A program made the translations under genes and the position numbers. Source: Ciona intestinalis (taxonomy: Eukaryota > Chordata > Ascidiacea > Phlebobranchia > Cionidae). From it: 64,000 nt of DNA. The stretch is from NCBI RefSeq assembly GCF_000224145.3, contig NC_020168.2, positions 4,251,480 through 4,315,479 on the forward strand, written 5' to 3'. The notes below the pieces were generated by a model. That model ran no database searches and was not told the origin of the DNA. It was given only the letters and a program-made list of their open reading frames with translations. Below, in pieces: positions 1-19,908 of this stretch; the first letter of the stretch is position 1, and each line of letters starts with the position of its first letter.

Positions 1-1604
1 CTTATACACCAGACACACATGGTGTATTCGTACAACTCATCAATTTTTTTTTTTTTTTACACCTAGGGAACAGACACGGGGACAGATATAACATGTTCCC
101 ATTATCCTACACCACCTAACAATCACCCATTCTTCATAACTTAACAAAGTGAAAGTAAGCTTAGAGGTAGACAATACAAACATATCACCCACCATCTGCT
201 CTGTTTGAATGTAATCCATCAATCTGGTGGAATTCTAAGAAAGTAAATACAAGTTTAATGTGATGAGATCTTAAGAACTTATTTACATTACCACCCTGCA
301 GTAATACAGAGCAGTTGGAAGACACACAAGACACAATTGCCAAATTTTGTGTAAAAAAATGGACTACAGTCACTACAATGCATAATACTTTAAGATAGGA
401 TAGGAATATAGGATGACACCATTGAACATTTTCCGGGGTATATAATGATGCTGATTTGGTGTTAATTAGAATTAAAGTAAAATAAAAACAACAACAAAAA
501 CAGTTTTTTTTACCTTAAAGTACAACACACAAATAAATTAAAAAGTGTATTCCCATTATTTACAATAAGTGGATTCATGTTTGTTTAACTGAACAATTTT
601 TTTTAACGAAAAACGTGCTAAACTGTTGGCTTGTTAAAACTTAACTGTTGGAATAGAAAGGTAATAATATTTATTGAGATAAGCTTTAACCTTGAAGATT
701 TCAAACTACATGACACAGCTTTAAGGTTTAACGACATCAGCCAAACCAAATAGCAGTAAAAGTTAAATGCACAAGTCAATATTTTCGACCAATGAGAGGG
801 AAGGGAATTTTAAACTTTTTGTGAGCAAACAAAGAAATCTTAAACGGAATTATAAAATTTAAATTCAACGAATCACAGCACTCCATTTGGTATTTAAAAG
901 CCTCAAGACATTGTGATGTCATAGACAACAATTCAACTTGAAGTTTTTATCATGTTGTGAATTACTCGACAAAATTAACAGACTTCGGTGTATTTACACA
1001 ACATGACACAGTTACAGAGCAAATTCCAAACCCATGACTCATTAATCATAGCACTTGTGCAAACACCTAGGGACTGATAACTCATTAGTCTGATGGCAAT
1101 TTCACTTTAAGATCAATGATGGATTTTTGTTAATAATCAAAGTGGTATTCAACTAATATTACTTCTATATCTTATACACTCCTATAAATAATGTTCTTAA
1201 AGATTAAAATAATAATTAAGTACTTTGTAATTTTTATATGATGCTCAAATAACAACCTTTACCACTTGAACAAGTTAAATTATGATATATTTAATTAATG
1301 GAAAACTAACCCAAAACCCATAACATGTTAAAGTAAGGGGGAGAAAAACCTATTATGTATAATATTATATTGGCAGTGATAGGTATTAAAGCAACACTTT
1401 TAAGGATTAATTTACCCAGCGTTACCTATGAACATGAGAACATATAAAATGTTTATTGTTTATAATCACCCGCAAAGTAACATACTTGGTAACTCATAAG
1501 CTGGCACACAAAGTGTATGAAACAAAACACCCATGTTATAACAACTATAGTTTTTAGGCCACACGAGAATTAGTAAGTTACATTCGTTCATTCATAATAT
1601 TTAC
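1..1604. other. Left edge: intron or downstream part of the TNF receptor gene
   Basis: The last recognised exon of the receptor (1605-1669) ends in a donor, so this stretch is intronic or holds unrecognised terminal exons. I see no convincing coding segment on either strand. Bases 1-35 resemble the roughly 70-bp repeat found at 42640-43010, and 1485-1598 is a SINE tail. Confidence 0.5.
1485..1598 (+). repeat. SINE tail fragment
   Basis: AACTCATAAGCTGGCACACA, GTGTATGAAACAAAACACCC, a GGCCACACGAGAAT block and the end TTACATTCGTTCATTCATAA. It stops about 6 bp from the donor of receptor exon 1605-1669. Confidence 0.65.
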
Positions 1605-3645
1605 CATGTCCAAGGTTTGCTTCGAAGTCTCTTCCTGGTTGATGGACCAACACTTCCGTTCTTAAGCATCTGTAATTAACAATTGTATTAATGTAAACCA
1701 GAAAATTAACATCACAAAAAGGTAACAGAATTTATACCTTGAACAACCACAATACAAAAAATAGATGGCAGTATCTGTAGCTTAAAAAAACTCAAATTCA
1801 CATCAAGTTTTAAATGACAGCAATAAAAACCTTACCTTGCAGTTTCTTGAAACTCCCGAGTCGGCATATTGGAATAATCATTGGGTTCGCAAAATAAAGC
1901 TGTTGATTGACAGCTATATGCTGTTGAATGAACTCCTGTGTTTGGGCTGAAGTAATAGATAAAGGTCAATCAATGAATTTCTTTATAAAATATGTAGTTG
2001 ACTGCTATTTTAAGACACAGAATAGTTTTTATTAAAATGCCATTTTTGTATTTTGAAGAAATAATATTTTTAATATCATTTGGAAATGGCAAATACTTAA
2101 TTTAATGGAAATTTATAAACTTAAACAATATAGTTTTGATTGCACATAAAAAAGGTATAACCTATTCCCGCATATTTTATATTTTTATGATTTTCGGTTA
2201 AAACTGTTACATAGGTTCCGCTGGACACCCAAATTGAGTTACGAGTTTAAAAGTCTTAAGATTTAAAATCGATAAACGGGAGTCGTGTTTTTAAGCACAA
2301 ACGGTCGTTTTGAAGCACACTCGAAACAACACAAGTGCTTTAACTTACGATGGTTCATTCATTCGAGGGCTGTTGACTTGAGAACGAGGTTTCTCTGCAA
2401 AAATATCCTGCGAGTCAGGCGTCGTGAGAGGAGTTTGGGAGGAACTTGTGATAGTATCGTGACTGCATCTTCCGGTCAACATCCGGATGAGACCGGATCC
2501 GATTCGAGTTGTGTTGCTCTCGGCATCTTCTGTTGTGTATTTTGTTTATCAAATTGATTTAAGAGCATATCAATAATTTTTGTATATGGATAGAAGTGGT
2601 GGTGGTACTTTTAAATCGCATCTACCATTCTACCAATATATAATTTGTTGTTATAAAGAAAACTACAGACAACTGTAAAAAAGTTATAACCATAAAAATC
2701 ATTCAACAACAGTAAAAGAGAACAAGCAATAAATTGCAAAAAAATACGATAAAGAATACAGACTTTTCGTTATAATAGATTGGCCAAAAAACAACACACA
2801 CATTTTCAAAGTCAAAACCATAACTTACAATACGCCTGAAAGAGAACAACAAAAAAGCAGCAAATAAACAAGCTTAGACCAAAACACACAAAATACCGTT
2901 TGGTTTTGTAGCTCGATTATTACGACCTCTGATGTACAAGACACAAACAATTAAAGTCAGAATGAAGAACAGAATAGCAATCACTCCAATGACAATGATA
3001 CCAGTGCTCATCCAACCATTTTCTTTATTCAAACCTGGGATATGACACAATATAATCAAGAACTTGTGTTGCTGGTAACATAATGCTACTGTATTTATGT
3101 TTTCATAAGCAAAAAATGTATGGATAATTAAAAATTAAAATGCATTATGCCACCAGGAGTGTTTTTTGGGTCTCGAACCCCTTTTTCTCGGTGCACTATT
3201 AATAAAATATATCAGGTCTTTAAAGGTGAATAAATTTTATTAAACCAAACTGAATGTTGCCTTCAAAAATTTAATGCAACTTCAAAGCTGATATTAAAAA
3301 ATCATAAATTATGATTGAAGGTATATTGGATTTGTCTTGTTAGAAAAAGTCAGCCAGTAAGAAGTTTAAAATTTATAATTACATTCTGGTTTTTTCGAGT
3401 TTGGTTTGCAAGTGTGACATTCATCATCAAAATCTCCATCTGATTTTAATGGTCGGAAGAAGTGGGTGTAACATGAACCACATCTTGCATTGCTTGTGCT
3501 GGTGCATACTTGTGCTGTGGATCTGTTCCATATTCTGCATGGCTAAAAGAGGAGGTCAAATAATTTTAAATATAATGATAGGAAGTGGCACAGTCGGAGT
3601 TCTTTTAAAATCATGTTTTCACCATATCAATTGTGAAAATATAGG

Positions 3646-3677
<32 letters not shown>

Positions 3678-4613
3678 AAATTGTATTTTACATGACATTT
3701 TTTTATGACTTGTTTTATTTTTTGTGGCAGCTACAAGAAAATATTAACACACCAGATAGCTAAATAAATGACATACTTAGTACTAAATCAACTTAAACAA
3801 ACTCTTAAAACAGTTATTTATTGATAAGTTACAGTTTCCTTTTTATTTCCTCTTTAAATGAACTTAAAACTTTAGTGTTAACAAATAAACAACAANNNNN
3901 GTTGTTTAAACAAAGCTTTTTAAATTTAATCGACAACTACGACTATTTAAACACATAAAATAAAAACATCCAAAATTTAAATCATGTTCTAACATGACAC
4001 AAAACAGTTTAAATGCAAGTACTTAAACAAGTACAGTAAATAAAGTAATTTGTGATTAAACTGGTAACATTTTCACTTACATGGCATGTTACACACAGTT
4101 TGTAATCAGTAGCGATTGAAAAGGTTCCAGAGTCACAAGCAACACATTTGTAGTCAATGTCCTTTGAACCATACCCGCAGTGGTACTGTAGATAGCAAAA
4201 GAATTAACCCACACATAAATATAACTGAGGTCCTAACACAGCCGCAATTTTAGAGCCACAACATTTTGATTACAGAATTTGAAAATTTCATATTGCATGC
4301 CATATAATGTAAAGTAGATGTATATGTACACTACACATTCAATTAACAGAACCGAAATATTTTTCATCAAAAAAATTTACAAAATGAATCGATCAAACAT
4401 GCAATGTGCTCTGTTTGTCAAATTCCCTTACTCAAAACGTACATTGCCCTTTTAAACACGAAACAAATATGTAACAACCCATAAAACTTTATATGCCGAA
4501 CCCAATACCTTTCCTGGTTGATATCCAGGTGGGCACATCTCACATTGTTGACAACTTCCCATCTTATCTACATATTCGTGTTCACCAACACATTCTTCAT
4601 CTCCATAAGCGAT
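1605..4613 (-). CDS. EDAR/XEDAR/TROY-type TNF receptor superfamily member (partial, both ends missing)
   Basis: Single-pass receptor, probably binding an ectodysplasin/TNF-type ligand at the cell surface. Exons by splice sites and phase: 4509-4613, 4081-4185, 3383-3542, 2897-3034, 2349-2529, 1836-1946, 1605-1669. Reading phase is preserved across all seven. The first three exons encode cysteine-rich repeats: one with CQQCEMCPPGY, one with CGYGSKDIDYKC (very close to EDAR repeat 2, as I recall it), one with VCTSTSNARCGSC (closer to XEDAR/TROY repeat 3). Exon 2897-3034 carries the membrane segment (GIIVIGVIAILFFILTLIVC) followed by basic stop-transfer residues. The next three encode a Ser/Thr-rich cytoplasmic tail. 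The last exon ends in a donor, so the gene continues left; I found no death domain in the window, so the choice between a death-domain (EDAR) and a TRAF-type (XEDAR/TROY) tail is open. No signal-peptide exon was identified upstream of 4613. A 5-N gap lies in one intron. Confidence 0.8.
3896..3900. other. Short assembly gap (5 N)
   Basis: Five N bases inside an intron of the TNF receptor gene. It does not interrupt any recognised exon. Confidence 0.99.
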
Positions 4614-7034
4614 CTGTTGGAAATATATACGTGGTACTTTCACTATGGTAGAAGTTAGGAGTGTGTATTGGTTGTAAGGCACAGAATAATTGTTGCCAAA
4701 AGTATTTTGTAACCTCCGTTGTAATTTATTAACCAGTTTACATGGGCACAAAAAGCAAATTAAAGCAGTAAAGATATTGTTGTACAATTTTTTTAACATT
4801 TCGATTTATTTAGGCTTAGCCCACTAAAGTTACAATTTATACGGTAGGTCACCAATTTATTATATACTGAATACACTCAGTAGGATATTGAAACAAAACA
4901 CACAGCAGTAAAATATATAAAAAGGAATTTAATATCGTACATGAAAGATGGAAATCAATAAAACACAGATTGAGAAGTTCATTATTATTTCTTTTTAAAT
5001 ATTCACTCAGTGTCCTTCAACTGCAATAAAACACAAACGTTTATTGACTAAGTAACATTTTAAAAGAGTTGAATGTCTCCAGGGTGGTCCCTCTATATTG
5101 CTTGGTGTGTACAGAGTGTTTTCTGATGATGTTACTGTTTGTTTTAACAAGCTAATGTTTTCAACACGGCCCTTCAGTTTAATTGTAATGCCAATTTTCA
5201 CACGTAATCTACAAATTGATAACCCAGAACTTAAGACGCATATATAATTAACATATTTGTACTAATATATTAACCTACGTATAACCGATAGGCGTCTTAA
5301 GGTAACTCTTTTGCTTGAATTAAATATCACAGACTGTCTACGTGGTTTCTGTATACACGCTCGGCGTTAAAAGACGTCTGGATAAAACACTTATCTGTAA
5401 AAAATGGCTTAACATTCAATTTTAACGCTTTGTTATCTACTTTAACGATGTTTTTCCATACCGGCTGCTATCACAAACACGTGCAGACTGTAGGAGTGAA
5501 GGCGGGCACTACACAAACAGGTTTTATCAACTCCCGTTTGAAAAGTGCATAGGTAAACACGTTGAGTTTAGGCATGTCTAGAGCATGTCTGGACTTGCCC
5601 GTGGTTTACTTGATCAGCTGATTTAAAATCGTTATCCTTCGGCGCTTTTGGCACGCATGATTTCACTCACGTGCAAATACATGTAAATTAATAAATAATA
5701 ATCACAAATTCCAGATCAAACTGTGCAATTGTGTAATTGTTGCTTTGACTTTAGTAATCAGTGTAATACGAAGATTCTAATAAAAAAACTAGTTTCCAGG
5801 TATGGCAGAATCATGACATAGATAAAAAACGATAATAAACAGATGACTTGATTTAGGGTTGGAATTATATAAGTGTGGTTATTGATCATAATTCAAAGCA
5901 GGACGACAGCAGTCGTGATTTTGTTTGCCGTTCGTGTTTGTGCAAACAAATGTACGATCGAAGGCGTGAGAAACAGGGAAGTCAGCATGCACAGTGCCTT
6001 TTGTGCCCAACCACAAAGAGGAAGACCATCCGCTAGAGGGAAGTCTAAACGTTGTTCGGCTATTGGGCTATATACTGCAAACATATGAGTTTTACGAGGC
6101 ACACCAAGGTAGGAAACACATTTTCACGTAATCTATGATGGTAAATACTTTATAGAATTGTAGGTATTTATTATGATGTGTTATAAAATCACCAAATAAA
6201 CCAGCGATTGTTGCAACAAAATTACATCACGAAACTTATCGCAGCATGGCTTCCTTTTTTCAGCGGGAAACTTTTGCGAAATATGATTTCAATGTTTTCG
6301 ATCAGACGGAATTTGGGGATGATAAATATGACGTTATTTAAAACTGTTTGAAATAGTTGCTCATTAAAAAGCAAATTAAACATCATTAAAACAGTATTAT
6401 GTTTGTTTATTCGATAAATCACAAAAAATGTTATTTACCTTTGGCTTTTGGCTCCCATGTGTTCCGTGTATTCACTATTCCGAAAACTGCGGAACTTTAT
6501 TTTGGCAACACTGAAGACAATTCTGAGACACGATGAATTCGCTTTGCAGTGTATTGTATAGGAAGTTTTGTTGAATAAAATAAGTAATTGAAAGCAGATT
6601 AAAGTATGTTTTATTGATTTGAATCAAACATATAAAATTAAATTATTTTGGGGGTATAGTAAGCCAGGTTTTGTTTTAATATTTTCGATCTTTTTCGTCA
6701 TAATTTCTCATGAAAAATTGGCGGAAACGTGATTATTTTATAACAGTTACTTGTGCTCTGTTTATTAAACGGTTTTATACATTATGTTATTGCCCATTTT
6801 ATGTAAAAAGTGAGAATATATTAATATTAGCCTATATAAATTTTGGTCAAATGAAAGAATAATCCATGACATTGTCCTGTTTTTTTTTGATCAACCATAG
6901 CCTGTAAATTATATTTGCAGGTTCAAAAATATTGCTGTCATAACACTGTTACATATTTAAATATCAATGTTACACTGTTACAAACACCATCACCCACGTT
7001 TTGTTTGCTAAACTGTGGATTACTGCCGTGTGAA
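4614..7034. other. Intergenic or 5' region between the TNF receptor and YTHDC1
   Basis: The two genes are divergent here. The receptor's missing first exon (start codon and signal peptide) should lie here, but I found no hydrophobic start exon with a matching phase-0 donor. Near the right end a canonical acceptor (TATATTTGCAG, ending about 6920) precedes the YTHDC1 start by about 115 bp. It could be the end of a 5'-UTR intron or a spliced-leader acceptor, since tunicates trans-splice many mRNAs. No repeat copy was recognised. Confidence 0.5.
6910..6920 (+). promoter_or_regulatory. Splice acceptor in the YTHDC1 5' leader (5'-UTR intron or trans-splice site)
   Basis: A T-rich tract ending in TTGCAG lies about 115 bp before the start codon. 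An in-frame open stretch follows, with no other obvious acceptor before the ATG. Whether it takes a cis exon or a spliced leader cannot be told from the DNA. Confidence 0.4.
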
Positions 7035-8909
7035 ATGGCTCGAAGGAGATCAAAACGACTTTCCTCTGCTGCCCAGGTCTCCCCTTCAAAACGCTCCAAG
7101 CAAGAATCAGCTGGGTCCGAAGAAGTTCCTGTTAAATTGGAAAATGAAAGTGTTCCCGTGGAGGACACTTCTGATAAAGGGGAGGAGGTGGCAGATGATG
7201 TTGGTTATGAGGATGGAGAGGTTCCTGGTGAAATCGAGAATGATGTGGTTGAAGAAGAGGAAGAAGAAGATGGTGAAATACTCGAAGAAGATGAAATGTT
7301 AGAAGAAGATTTACTTGAAGAGGACCAAGAAGAAGATGAAGAAAATGTTTTGGAGGAAGGGGAGCAGGAAGGGAGTGAAGAGTTGGTTGAGATGGAAGAA
7401 AGAAGTGATGAAGTTGATGCTACTCAAGATGAAGTGGAGAGAAGTCTTGCTGCTGAAGAGCAGGAGAACGAATACGATCTTGATGTGGAAGATAATCATG
7501 ATAAGAATGATGTAACGGTAGAATTCGATACAAGAAGTGAAGCGAGCTCGGATCGCAACGATGATGCAGGGAAGCTTTCCGATGCTGAAGTTGATGGGGA
7601 GGTGAGAATGAGAGCAATATCTCCGATCGTGTTTGATCGGGAAGACTCTTCATCTGAAGAAGAGGAAGAAGAAAATGATGATCAAATATCCCCCCCAGGA
7701 GAATCAGATGTTCTGATTCCAAAAAAAGAAATTGTTCTTCCTCCAGCTGAAATCCGGGTTGAGAGGCGAGAGAGACACGCAAAGATGTTGAAATATTTAT
7801 TTAGAGAAGCCCACTTCTACTTGATTAAAAGTAACAACCATGAAAATGTTGCTCTTGCAAAAGCAAGAGGTGTGTGGTCCACTCCTCCCAGTAATGAGGC
7901 CAAGTTAAACAGGTCTTTTCGGGAGGCCAGAAATGTCATATTAATTTACTCTGTGCGTGAAAGTGGTGCGTTTCAGGGGTTTGCTAGACTTGCAACTGAA
8001 GCCAAGCACAATTTATCGCCAATTGATTGGGTTTTACCTGCAGGTTTAAGCGCCAAGGCTCTTGGCGGTGTATTTAAAATAGATTGGCTGTGCAAAAGAG
8101 AGCTTTCATTTGCTAAAACGACTGATATTTATAACACCTTCAATGGAAACAAACCAGTGAAAATTGGCCGCGACGGACAAGAAGTTGAACCAAATGCGGG
8201 CAAGGTTTTGTGCCTCGAATTTCCACACGATGACAAAGTAGATCTAGAAACAATCATCCAACGTGTCCGAAAACAACAGAAAGCCGATGGTGGGCCACCC
8301 AAGTTCCGACCCCCCCAGGCACCCGATGATGCTGGTTCCATGCGTGGCAGAATTCGTGAGCGACCTGGTTATAAACCATATCGAGATCCAAATCGAACGC
8401 GGACAAGAACAGAGCCTCGCTTAGACTTTAAGAACCAACGAGGAAGAACAGATCGACCACGGAATGATTACAACCCACGAAGAACAATGTCAAACGGTTC
8501 ATACAATCATGCAATTCCCTCGAACCATCGCGGGCCACCAGTTTTATTTTCCGAAGCGTTTCCACCGCTATATGCCCAACCCAACTTCGCGTACTACCCC
8601 GACCCATTTAACAACCTTCACGCTTCCGGCCAGCCTTCATCCGCTGTCGTAAGTAGTGGGAAGTACAGTCAGTCCAGCAGGACCTCCCGCTCGTCACGTA
8701 ACTACGATGATTCATCCACACCTTCGCGTATATACGACTCCCGCTCGCACGCAGCTGCATGCGACGATTTCGTGCGGCGAGTTGCAGGTGGCAAGATATC
8801 ATCCACTGTAACGACAGCAAGCAGAAGTTCTCGGTCGAGCAGTTCCTACGGCCGCTCCAGCAGTCGGCAGAGCGAAAGGAGGTCCGAGAAACGTTACAGT
8901 AGACGTTGA
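7035..8909 (+). CDS. YTHDC1: YTH-domain protein, YTHDC1-type nuclear m6A reader
   Basis: Reads N6-methyladenosine in nuclear RNA and, in the family, links it to splicing, export and chromatin. 624 residues in one uninterrupted frame. The start is the ATG opening [11 protein letters not shown], which gives a basic, NLS-like N-terminus; the open frame extends to 6915 but that part looks like 5' leader. A long Glu/Asp-rich region fills roughly residues 65-170. The YTH domain covers about residues 260-395 and contains [26 protein letters not shown] and GGVFKIDW. The m6A pocket is complete: Trp281, Trp332 and Leu343, with the same spacing (51 and 11) as Trp377, Trp428 and Leu439 of human YTHDC1 as I recall them; Leu in the third place is the DC1 signature. 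The C-terminus is rich in Arg, Tyr and Ser (RS-like), as in YT521-B. The vertebrate gene has many introns; this one has none in the coding region. Confidence 0.95.
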   Translation: MARRRSKRLSSAAQVSPSKRSKQESAGSEEVPVKLENESVPVEDTSDKGEEVADDVGYEDGEVPGEIENDVVEEEEEEDGEILEEDEMLEEDLLEEDQEEDEENVLEEGEQEGSEELVEMEERSDEVDATQDEVERSLAAEEQENEYDLDVEDNHDKNDVTVEFDTRSEASSDRNDDAGKLSDAEVDGEVRMRAISPIVFDREDSSSEEEEEENDDQISPPGESDVLIPKKEIVLPPAEIRVERRERHAKMLKYLFREAHFYLIKSNNHENVALAKARGVWSTPPSNEAKLNRSFREARNVILIYSVRESGAFQGFARLATEAKHNLSPIDWVLPAGLSAKALGGVFKIDWLCKRELSFAKTTDIYNTFNGNKPVKIGRDGQEVEPNAGKVLCLEFPHDDKVDLETIIQRVRKQQKADGGPPKFRPPQAPDDAGSMRGRIRERPGYKPYRDPNRTRTRTEPRLDFKNQRGRTDRPRNDYNPRRTMSNGSYNHAIPSNHRGPPVLFSEAFPPLYAQPNFAYYPDPFNNLHASGQPSSAVVSSGKYSQSSRTSRSSRNYDDSSTPSRIYDSRSHAAACDDFVRRVAGGKISSTVTTASRSSRSSSSYGRSSSRQSERRSEKRYSRR

Positions 8910-10361
8910 AGTGCGTGGTTTGAAATTCGACACCCACCCAAGAACGAAGCGATGAAACTTCGCGAGCGATAGCGGTTACACTCACTGCCTTGCGTAACAG
9001 TATAGACTGTGCTATACATTCACGGCCATTTATGATCGTGAAACGTTTTTATATATTGTGGTTGAAGTTGCGTGTCTGTATATAGTTGTTTCCCGCAAAT
9101 TGGACGTATCCACGAAACCATTTAATTCTGTAAATATAACTCAACCAGATTTTAAATCGTGACTTCGGACAAAGTTCTATTTCAACATTTAATTGGGTTA
9201 TTTTTTGATTAAAATTTTGTTTTCTCGTCCAGTTTTGTTTCTGCCATGATTTCAAAATACACCTACACGTAATTTTCAAAAGCAAAGAGTGCGTGGTGAG
9301 GCAAACAACAAATAACCACGCCGCTAAACGGCAGTAGTGAGCCACCTCCGATACCGTCTTTTATCATCGCATCACTTATTTACTAACTCGCCCCGCCAAC
9401 CCACATTCACAAAACTGGTGTCCTATTGCCAATGAACTACCCCGCGGTTGTTTTTATTCCGTGTAGATTACTTTGGACATTACATTAGCCAAACAGCGTT
9501 GGGCCAATTGTTGCGATGAATCCTGAAAATCGCTTGAAACTTTTGCTATTAGAAAACTTAAGCGTTAGGTATTATATAACCATATGCATAAATGGTCATC
9601 CTGAAACAACACGAAATAGGTAAACCACAGTCGACAGCCATAGTTCTGCTATGTTAAAACATTGATCTACATTATTACATTCCTTCTGTTAAGCTTAAAT
9701 GTGTTCAGGATTGGCATTTCATCGTAGTTTGAACATTTTATATCCCAATGGCGTAGCACCTGCGCCGCTTAACAACTACGCACATGTTTAACATTACACG
9801 AAATGAATACGGTATTAAGCACAACAGGCGAGCATAGCTGATCTCTAGAGGTAGAATTTCTATGCAGCAGATTTAATAATAAATCTTTGACGTCAGTGCG
9901 GGTAACCTCACATTACAAGACGGATATAACTTAACTATGCTGATTACAGTACAGCTATAAAAGCTGCAATCTCCCATAAGATATAGATACTGCTTTTGTC
10001 TTAGCATAGGTTAGACCCAATGTATAGTAAGCAGGCCTACATACAGTGAATACGCTGTTTCGTTTATTGCTATAAGCTTTCGTAATGAGGAGATTTATTG
10101 AAAGATATAAATGTATCTATGGACGTCTAGGGCTGTTGTAATCATTCGCTTAAATAGCAAAGCACGTGTTGCGCCATCTGCACGAAGATGCCAACTGGTT
10201 TATGTATACCGCAGTTAGGAAGAACTCAGCACAGTCTATTATCTTAATTAAATAAGGAGAACCAAATATACAGTGTTAACGATTTAATAATTTAACCATC
10301 CACACTGTTCTTAAGTTCAAGGCGAATCTCTTGGGTTCACAAGAGGTCATTTCAATAACTT

Positions 10362-10577
10362 ATAGTGAGTGGGGGTAAGATGGTACATGTTTTCTTTCTT
10401 TTTATCGTCCCATTTGGTAATAAACTAAGAATATGTTTGCAGAATTATAGCAGAGTGGGGGGAGATATGACACTTTTTTATCGAGTTTGGTATTAAACGA
10501 AGACCATTCAAAGAATTATAGGGCTATATCCTCACAACTCCCATAAACCATTGTTAATTCTTTCCTCACCCTACTAA
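10362..10577 (-). mobile_element. MITE copy, degenerate
   Basis: Left end TAGTGAGTGGGGGTAAGATG and right end CTCACCCTACTA are inverted repeats of the local MITE family. The middle carries the family's TTTGGTAATAAAC motif. A second left-terminus-like block (GAGTGGGGGGAGATATGACAC) at about 10453 suggests two merged copies. Confidence 0.7.
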
Positions 10578-11950
10578 TAAACCGTATACCAACGACCCTG
10601 AAAGAGCACTGCAACAAGTTTTTAAAAAACACGATTAGAAAAAAAAAAACAGAACAAGATGTAACGTAACAGTTTAGTATGTTTAGAAACTGTAAGTGTA
10701 TATAAATTAACGTGTTCGACTAACGCTCGGAGAAATAAAGTTTGACTGAAAAAGTATAAAAATCTGCGCTATACGCTATACAGCGTTTTTTTAAATGCTT
10801 CTATAGATGATCGTTTATAAAACTCATGGTGTTATAGGTGTGTTAGAGCATGTTAATTATGTTTTGCACACTGCAAAGTAAATGCATCGACATCCGTTGC
10901 CAATTAGTGCATTAATTAATAATCCGTCAGTATCGAACGTTCAATGCGGACGTATTGCAAATATAAAGGTAAAACAATTTTCGATATCGTTAATAACGAC
11001 GTTGTATTCCCAGATCCATTTGGCAGTGTTGATGTAATGTTGATTCTTTTGCCACGGGGCCTGGGCTGTTAGGTTAGGCAACTGATTGACGCTTTGACGT
11101 CATTTATATCGTCACCCTGGCATGCAGTTGTTGCGGAGTAGATCGATAAGACAGACTGCGTCTACTCCGCATTTACAGCTGGTAGTTTGGTAGTAGCGGT
11201 TTGTAGGTAGGTCAGTAAAACGACCGAGGTGTGTAGACTGGACTACGATGTAACGTTTGTCACAATTTTGTTAAGCGTTTCAAAACAAAAGTGCAGAGTT
11301 GTTTTATCCTAAAATAACATGGAGAATTAGTACCGTTTTAAAATGAATAGGTTTTGGAAGCAGTGAATGCACAGTGTGTCTCTTATCGTACATGCCCTGT
11401 TCTTTATAACAGCGGCAATCGGATAAGGAATGAGTGGTGAACTAAAATAGACGAGGCAGAGAAACCATCAGGTTGACGAGCAGAATCCCAAGGGTATACG
11501 GACTCTCTTTAGCTTAATTTAAACTAAACGAAAGGAAGGTCTAATTAAACAAAAGTTAAAGGTAGATAAGGTAATATGTATGGCGCGTATCACTCCATTT
11601 AGCAACACCGAATGTGTTTTCACGCAATAAGTAATAATTTCAATTGTATGACAGATCTGGACTGTAAAGGATCAAAGTAACGACTGGCATGCAAGCCTGT
11701 TGATACCTTGTAATGTGACGTACGTAGTTAATAATATCGAACCCAAGGGGTTAACGGCGCAATCGTATTCTGTTAAGCTGTTTAATAAGCTGCCCTGTTA
11801 CAGGCAAGTGGCAAATGATAGAGTGTGAGATACGAAAATCATGAATACTTAATATCGGTATTGACAGGCGTGTTAGTTATTAGGTTGGCCAATTGGCGTA
11901 TACTCAAATTGTAAGGTTTTAATGTGTTTAGGTTTGTTTTGCAACATATA

Positions 11951-12115
11951 GTATAAGGTGGGTCATCTTTGTTTATTCATTTGGTAGTAAACAACGAAAA
12001 TTTACAAAACAATATAACTGTGATATAACCCTTTGACTCCGAAAGAGCGTAATTGTTAAACACGATCAGGAATTACGAGATTTAGGTGCTAACGATATCC
12101 CATCTTACCCCACAG
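11951..12115 (-). mobile_element. MITE copy, degenerate
   Basis: Internal motifs TTTGGTAGTAAAC and AAACACGATCAGGA and the right end CCCATCTTACCCCAC match the family in reverse orientation. The left terminus is shortened. It lies about 170 bp upstream of the junctophilin start codon. Confidence 0.7.
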
Positions 12116-12228
12116 TACTGTATGTATTTTTTCTATTGGTGTATGTATTTTTTCTATTGGTGGATAACTGTATTTTTGCATGTATTTTTTGTATATTCTA
12201 GAGGTATTTCTGGATATGTAAGCGCTGA

Positions 12229-19159
<6,931 letters not shown>

Positions 19160-19375
19160 GGCCTGAACCACGCACCCTTGGTGTATAATCTACACCAGCA
19201 GCTGTTGCTATATTGCTTACATTGTGTCTACTGACAAAGTATTGCGTGTTCTATAACAAGCTTTTACAGATGTGTACATTTTTGTGCGTATCATAACTAA
19301 TATTGAATGTTTTCCGATAAACGGTAATGAAGATCGTTGTGGTTGAAATGACAAAGGCATGGGACAAAACTGTAC

Positions 19376-19557
19376 AGTAGGGTGGGGTAAGATGGGGCAC
19401 CTTTAGAACAGTATATCCAAATATCCTGATCGCGTTTTAAACATTCAACAACAGTTATGGCAGTCGTGAGGATACGGTTTTACAATTCTTAAAAAGTTCT
19501 TTGTTTACAACCGAGAAAATAGATTAAACAGGTGTCCCATCTCCCCCCACTCTACTA
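19376..19557 (+). mobile_element. MITE copy
   Basis: Left end AGTAGGGTGGGGTAAGATGG, right end CCCATCTCCCCCCACTCTACTA. The internal TCCTGATCGCGTTTTAAAC and GTTTACAACCGAGAAAATAG match the family. Confidence 0.9.
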
Positions 19558-19733
19558 TGTATAACAAGGTATAACTTCATTTATGTGAATGCTGAGACTA
19601 TACACACTACACTACAGTTTACTACTGCATACCAAAGTAACTACATTACTTGGGTTATCATGAGCATGATTTAATTGAGTAGAAAATATAATAGCTAACA
19701 TTTTGATTGTATGGTTTCCAATATACTACTATT

Positions 19734-19806
19734 GAGTAAGGTGGGACACACTTAGCACATAATATCTAAATATCCTGATCGTGTTTTAAACAATTAACAA
19801 CGGAGA
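19734..19806 (+). mobile_element. MITE fragment (left half)
   Basis: AAGGTGGGACAC followed by TAGCACATAATATCTAAATA and ATTAACAACGG, then the similarity stops. Confidence 0.75.
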
Positions 19807-19860
19807 ATAATTTACTTAACGGAAACGATTGTATCGGTAGGGGTGTAGGGTCCTAATATA

Positions 19861-19908
19861 TAGTAGGGTGGGGGAAGATGTGACACATTAAGCACAGAAT
19901 ATTCAAAC
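19861..19908 (+). mobile_element. MITE fragment (left end)
   Basis: TAGTAGGGTGGGGGAAGATG plus the start of the internal region (AGCACAGAATATTCAAAC), then the similarity stops. Confidence 0.8.

Noticed and set aside
40..373. Two minus-strand open frames as the death-domain exon of the TNF receptor
   Set aside because: The translations lack death-domain residues and no acceptor in the right phase was found.
5873..6102. Overlapping open frames on both strands, one with a hydrophobic start
   Set aside because: Neither has a convincing ATG context or a compatible splice into the TNF receptor or YTHDC1, and no domain is visible.
7015..7782. Other open frames within the YTHDC1 coding region
   Set aside because: They are shadows of the Glu/Asp-rich segment, whose repetitive codons keep the other frames open.
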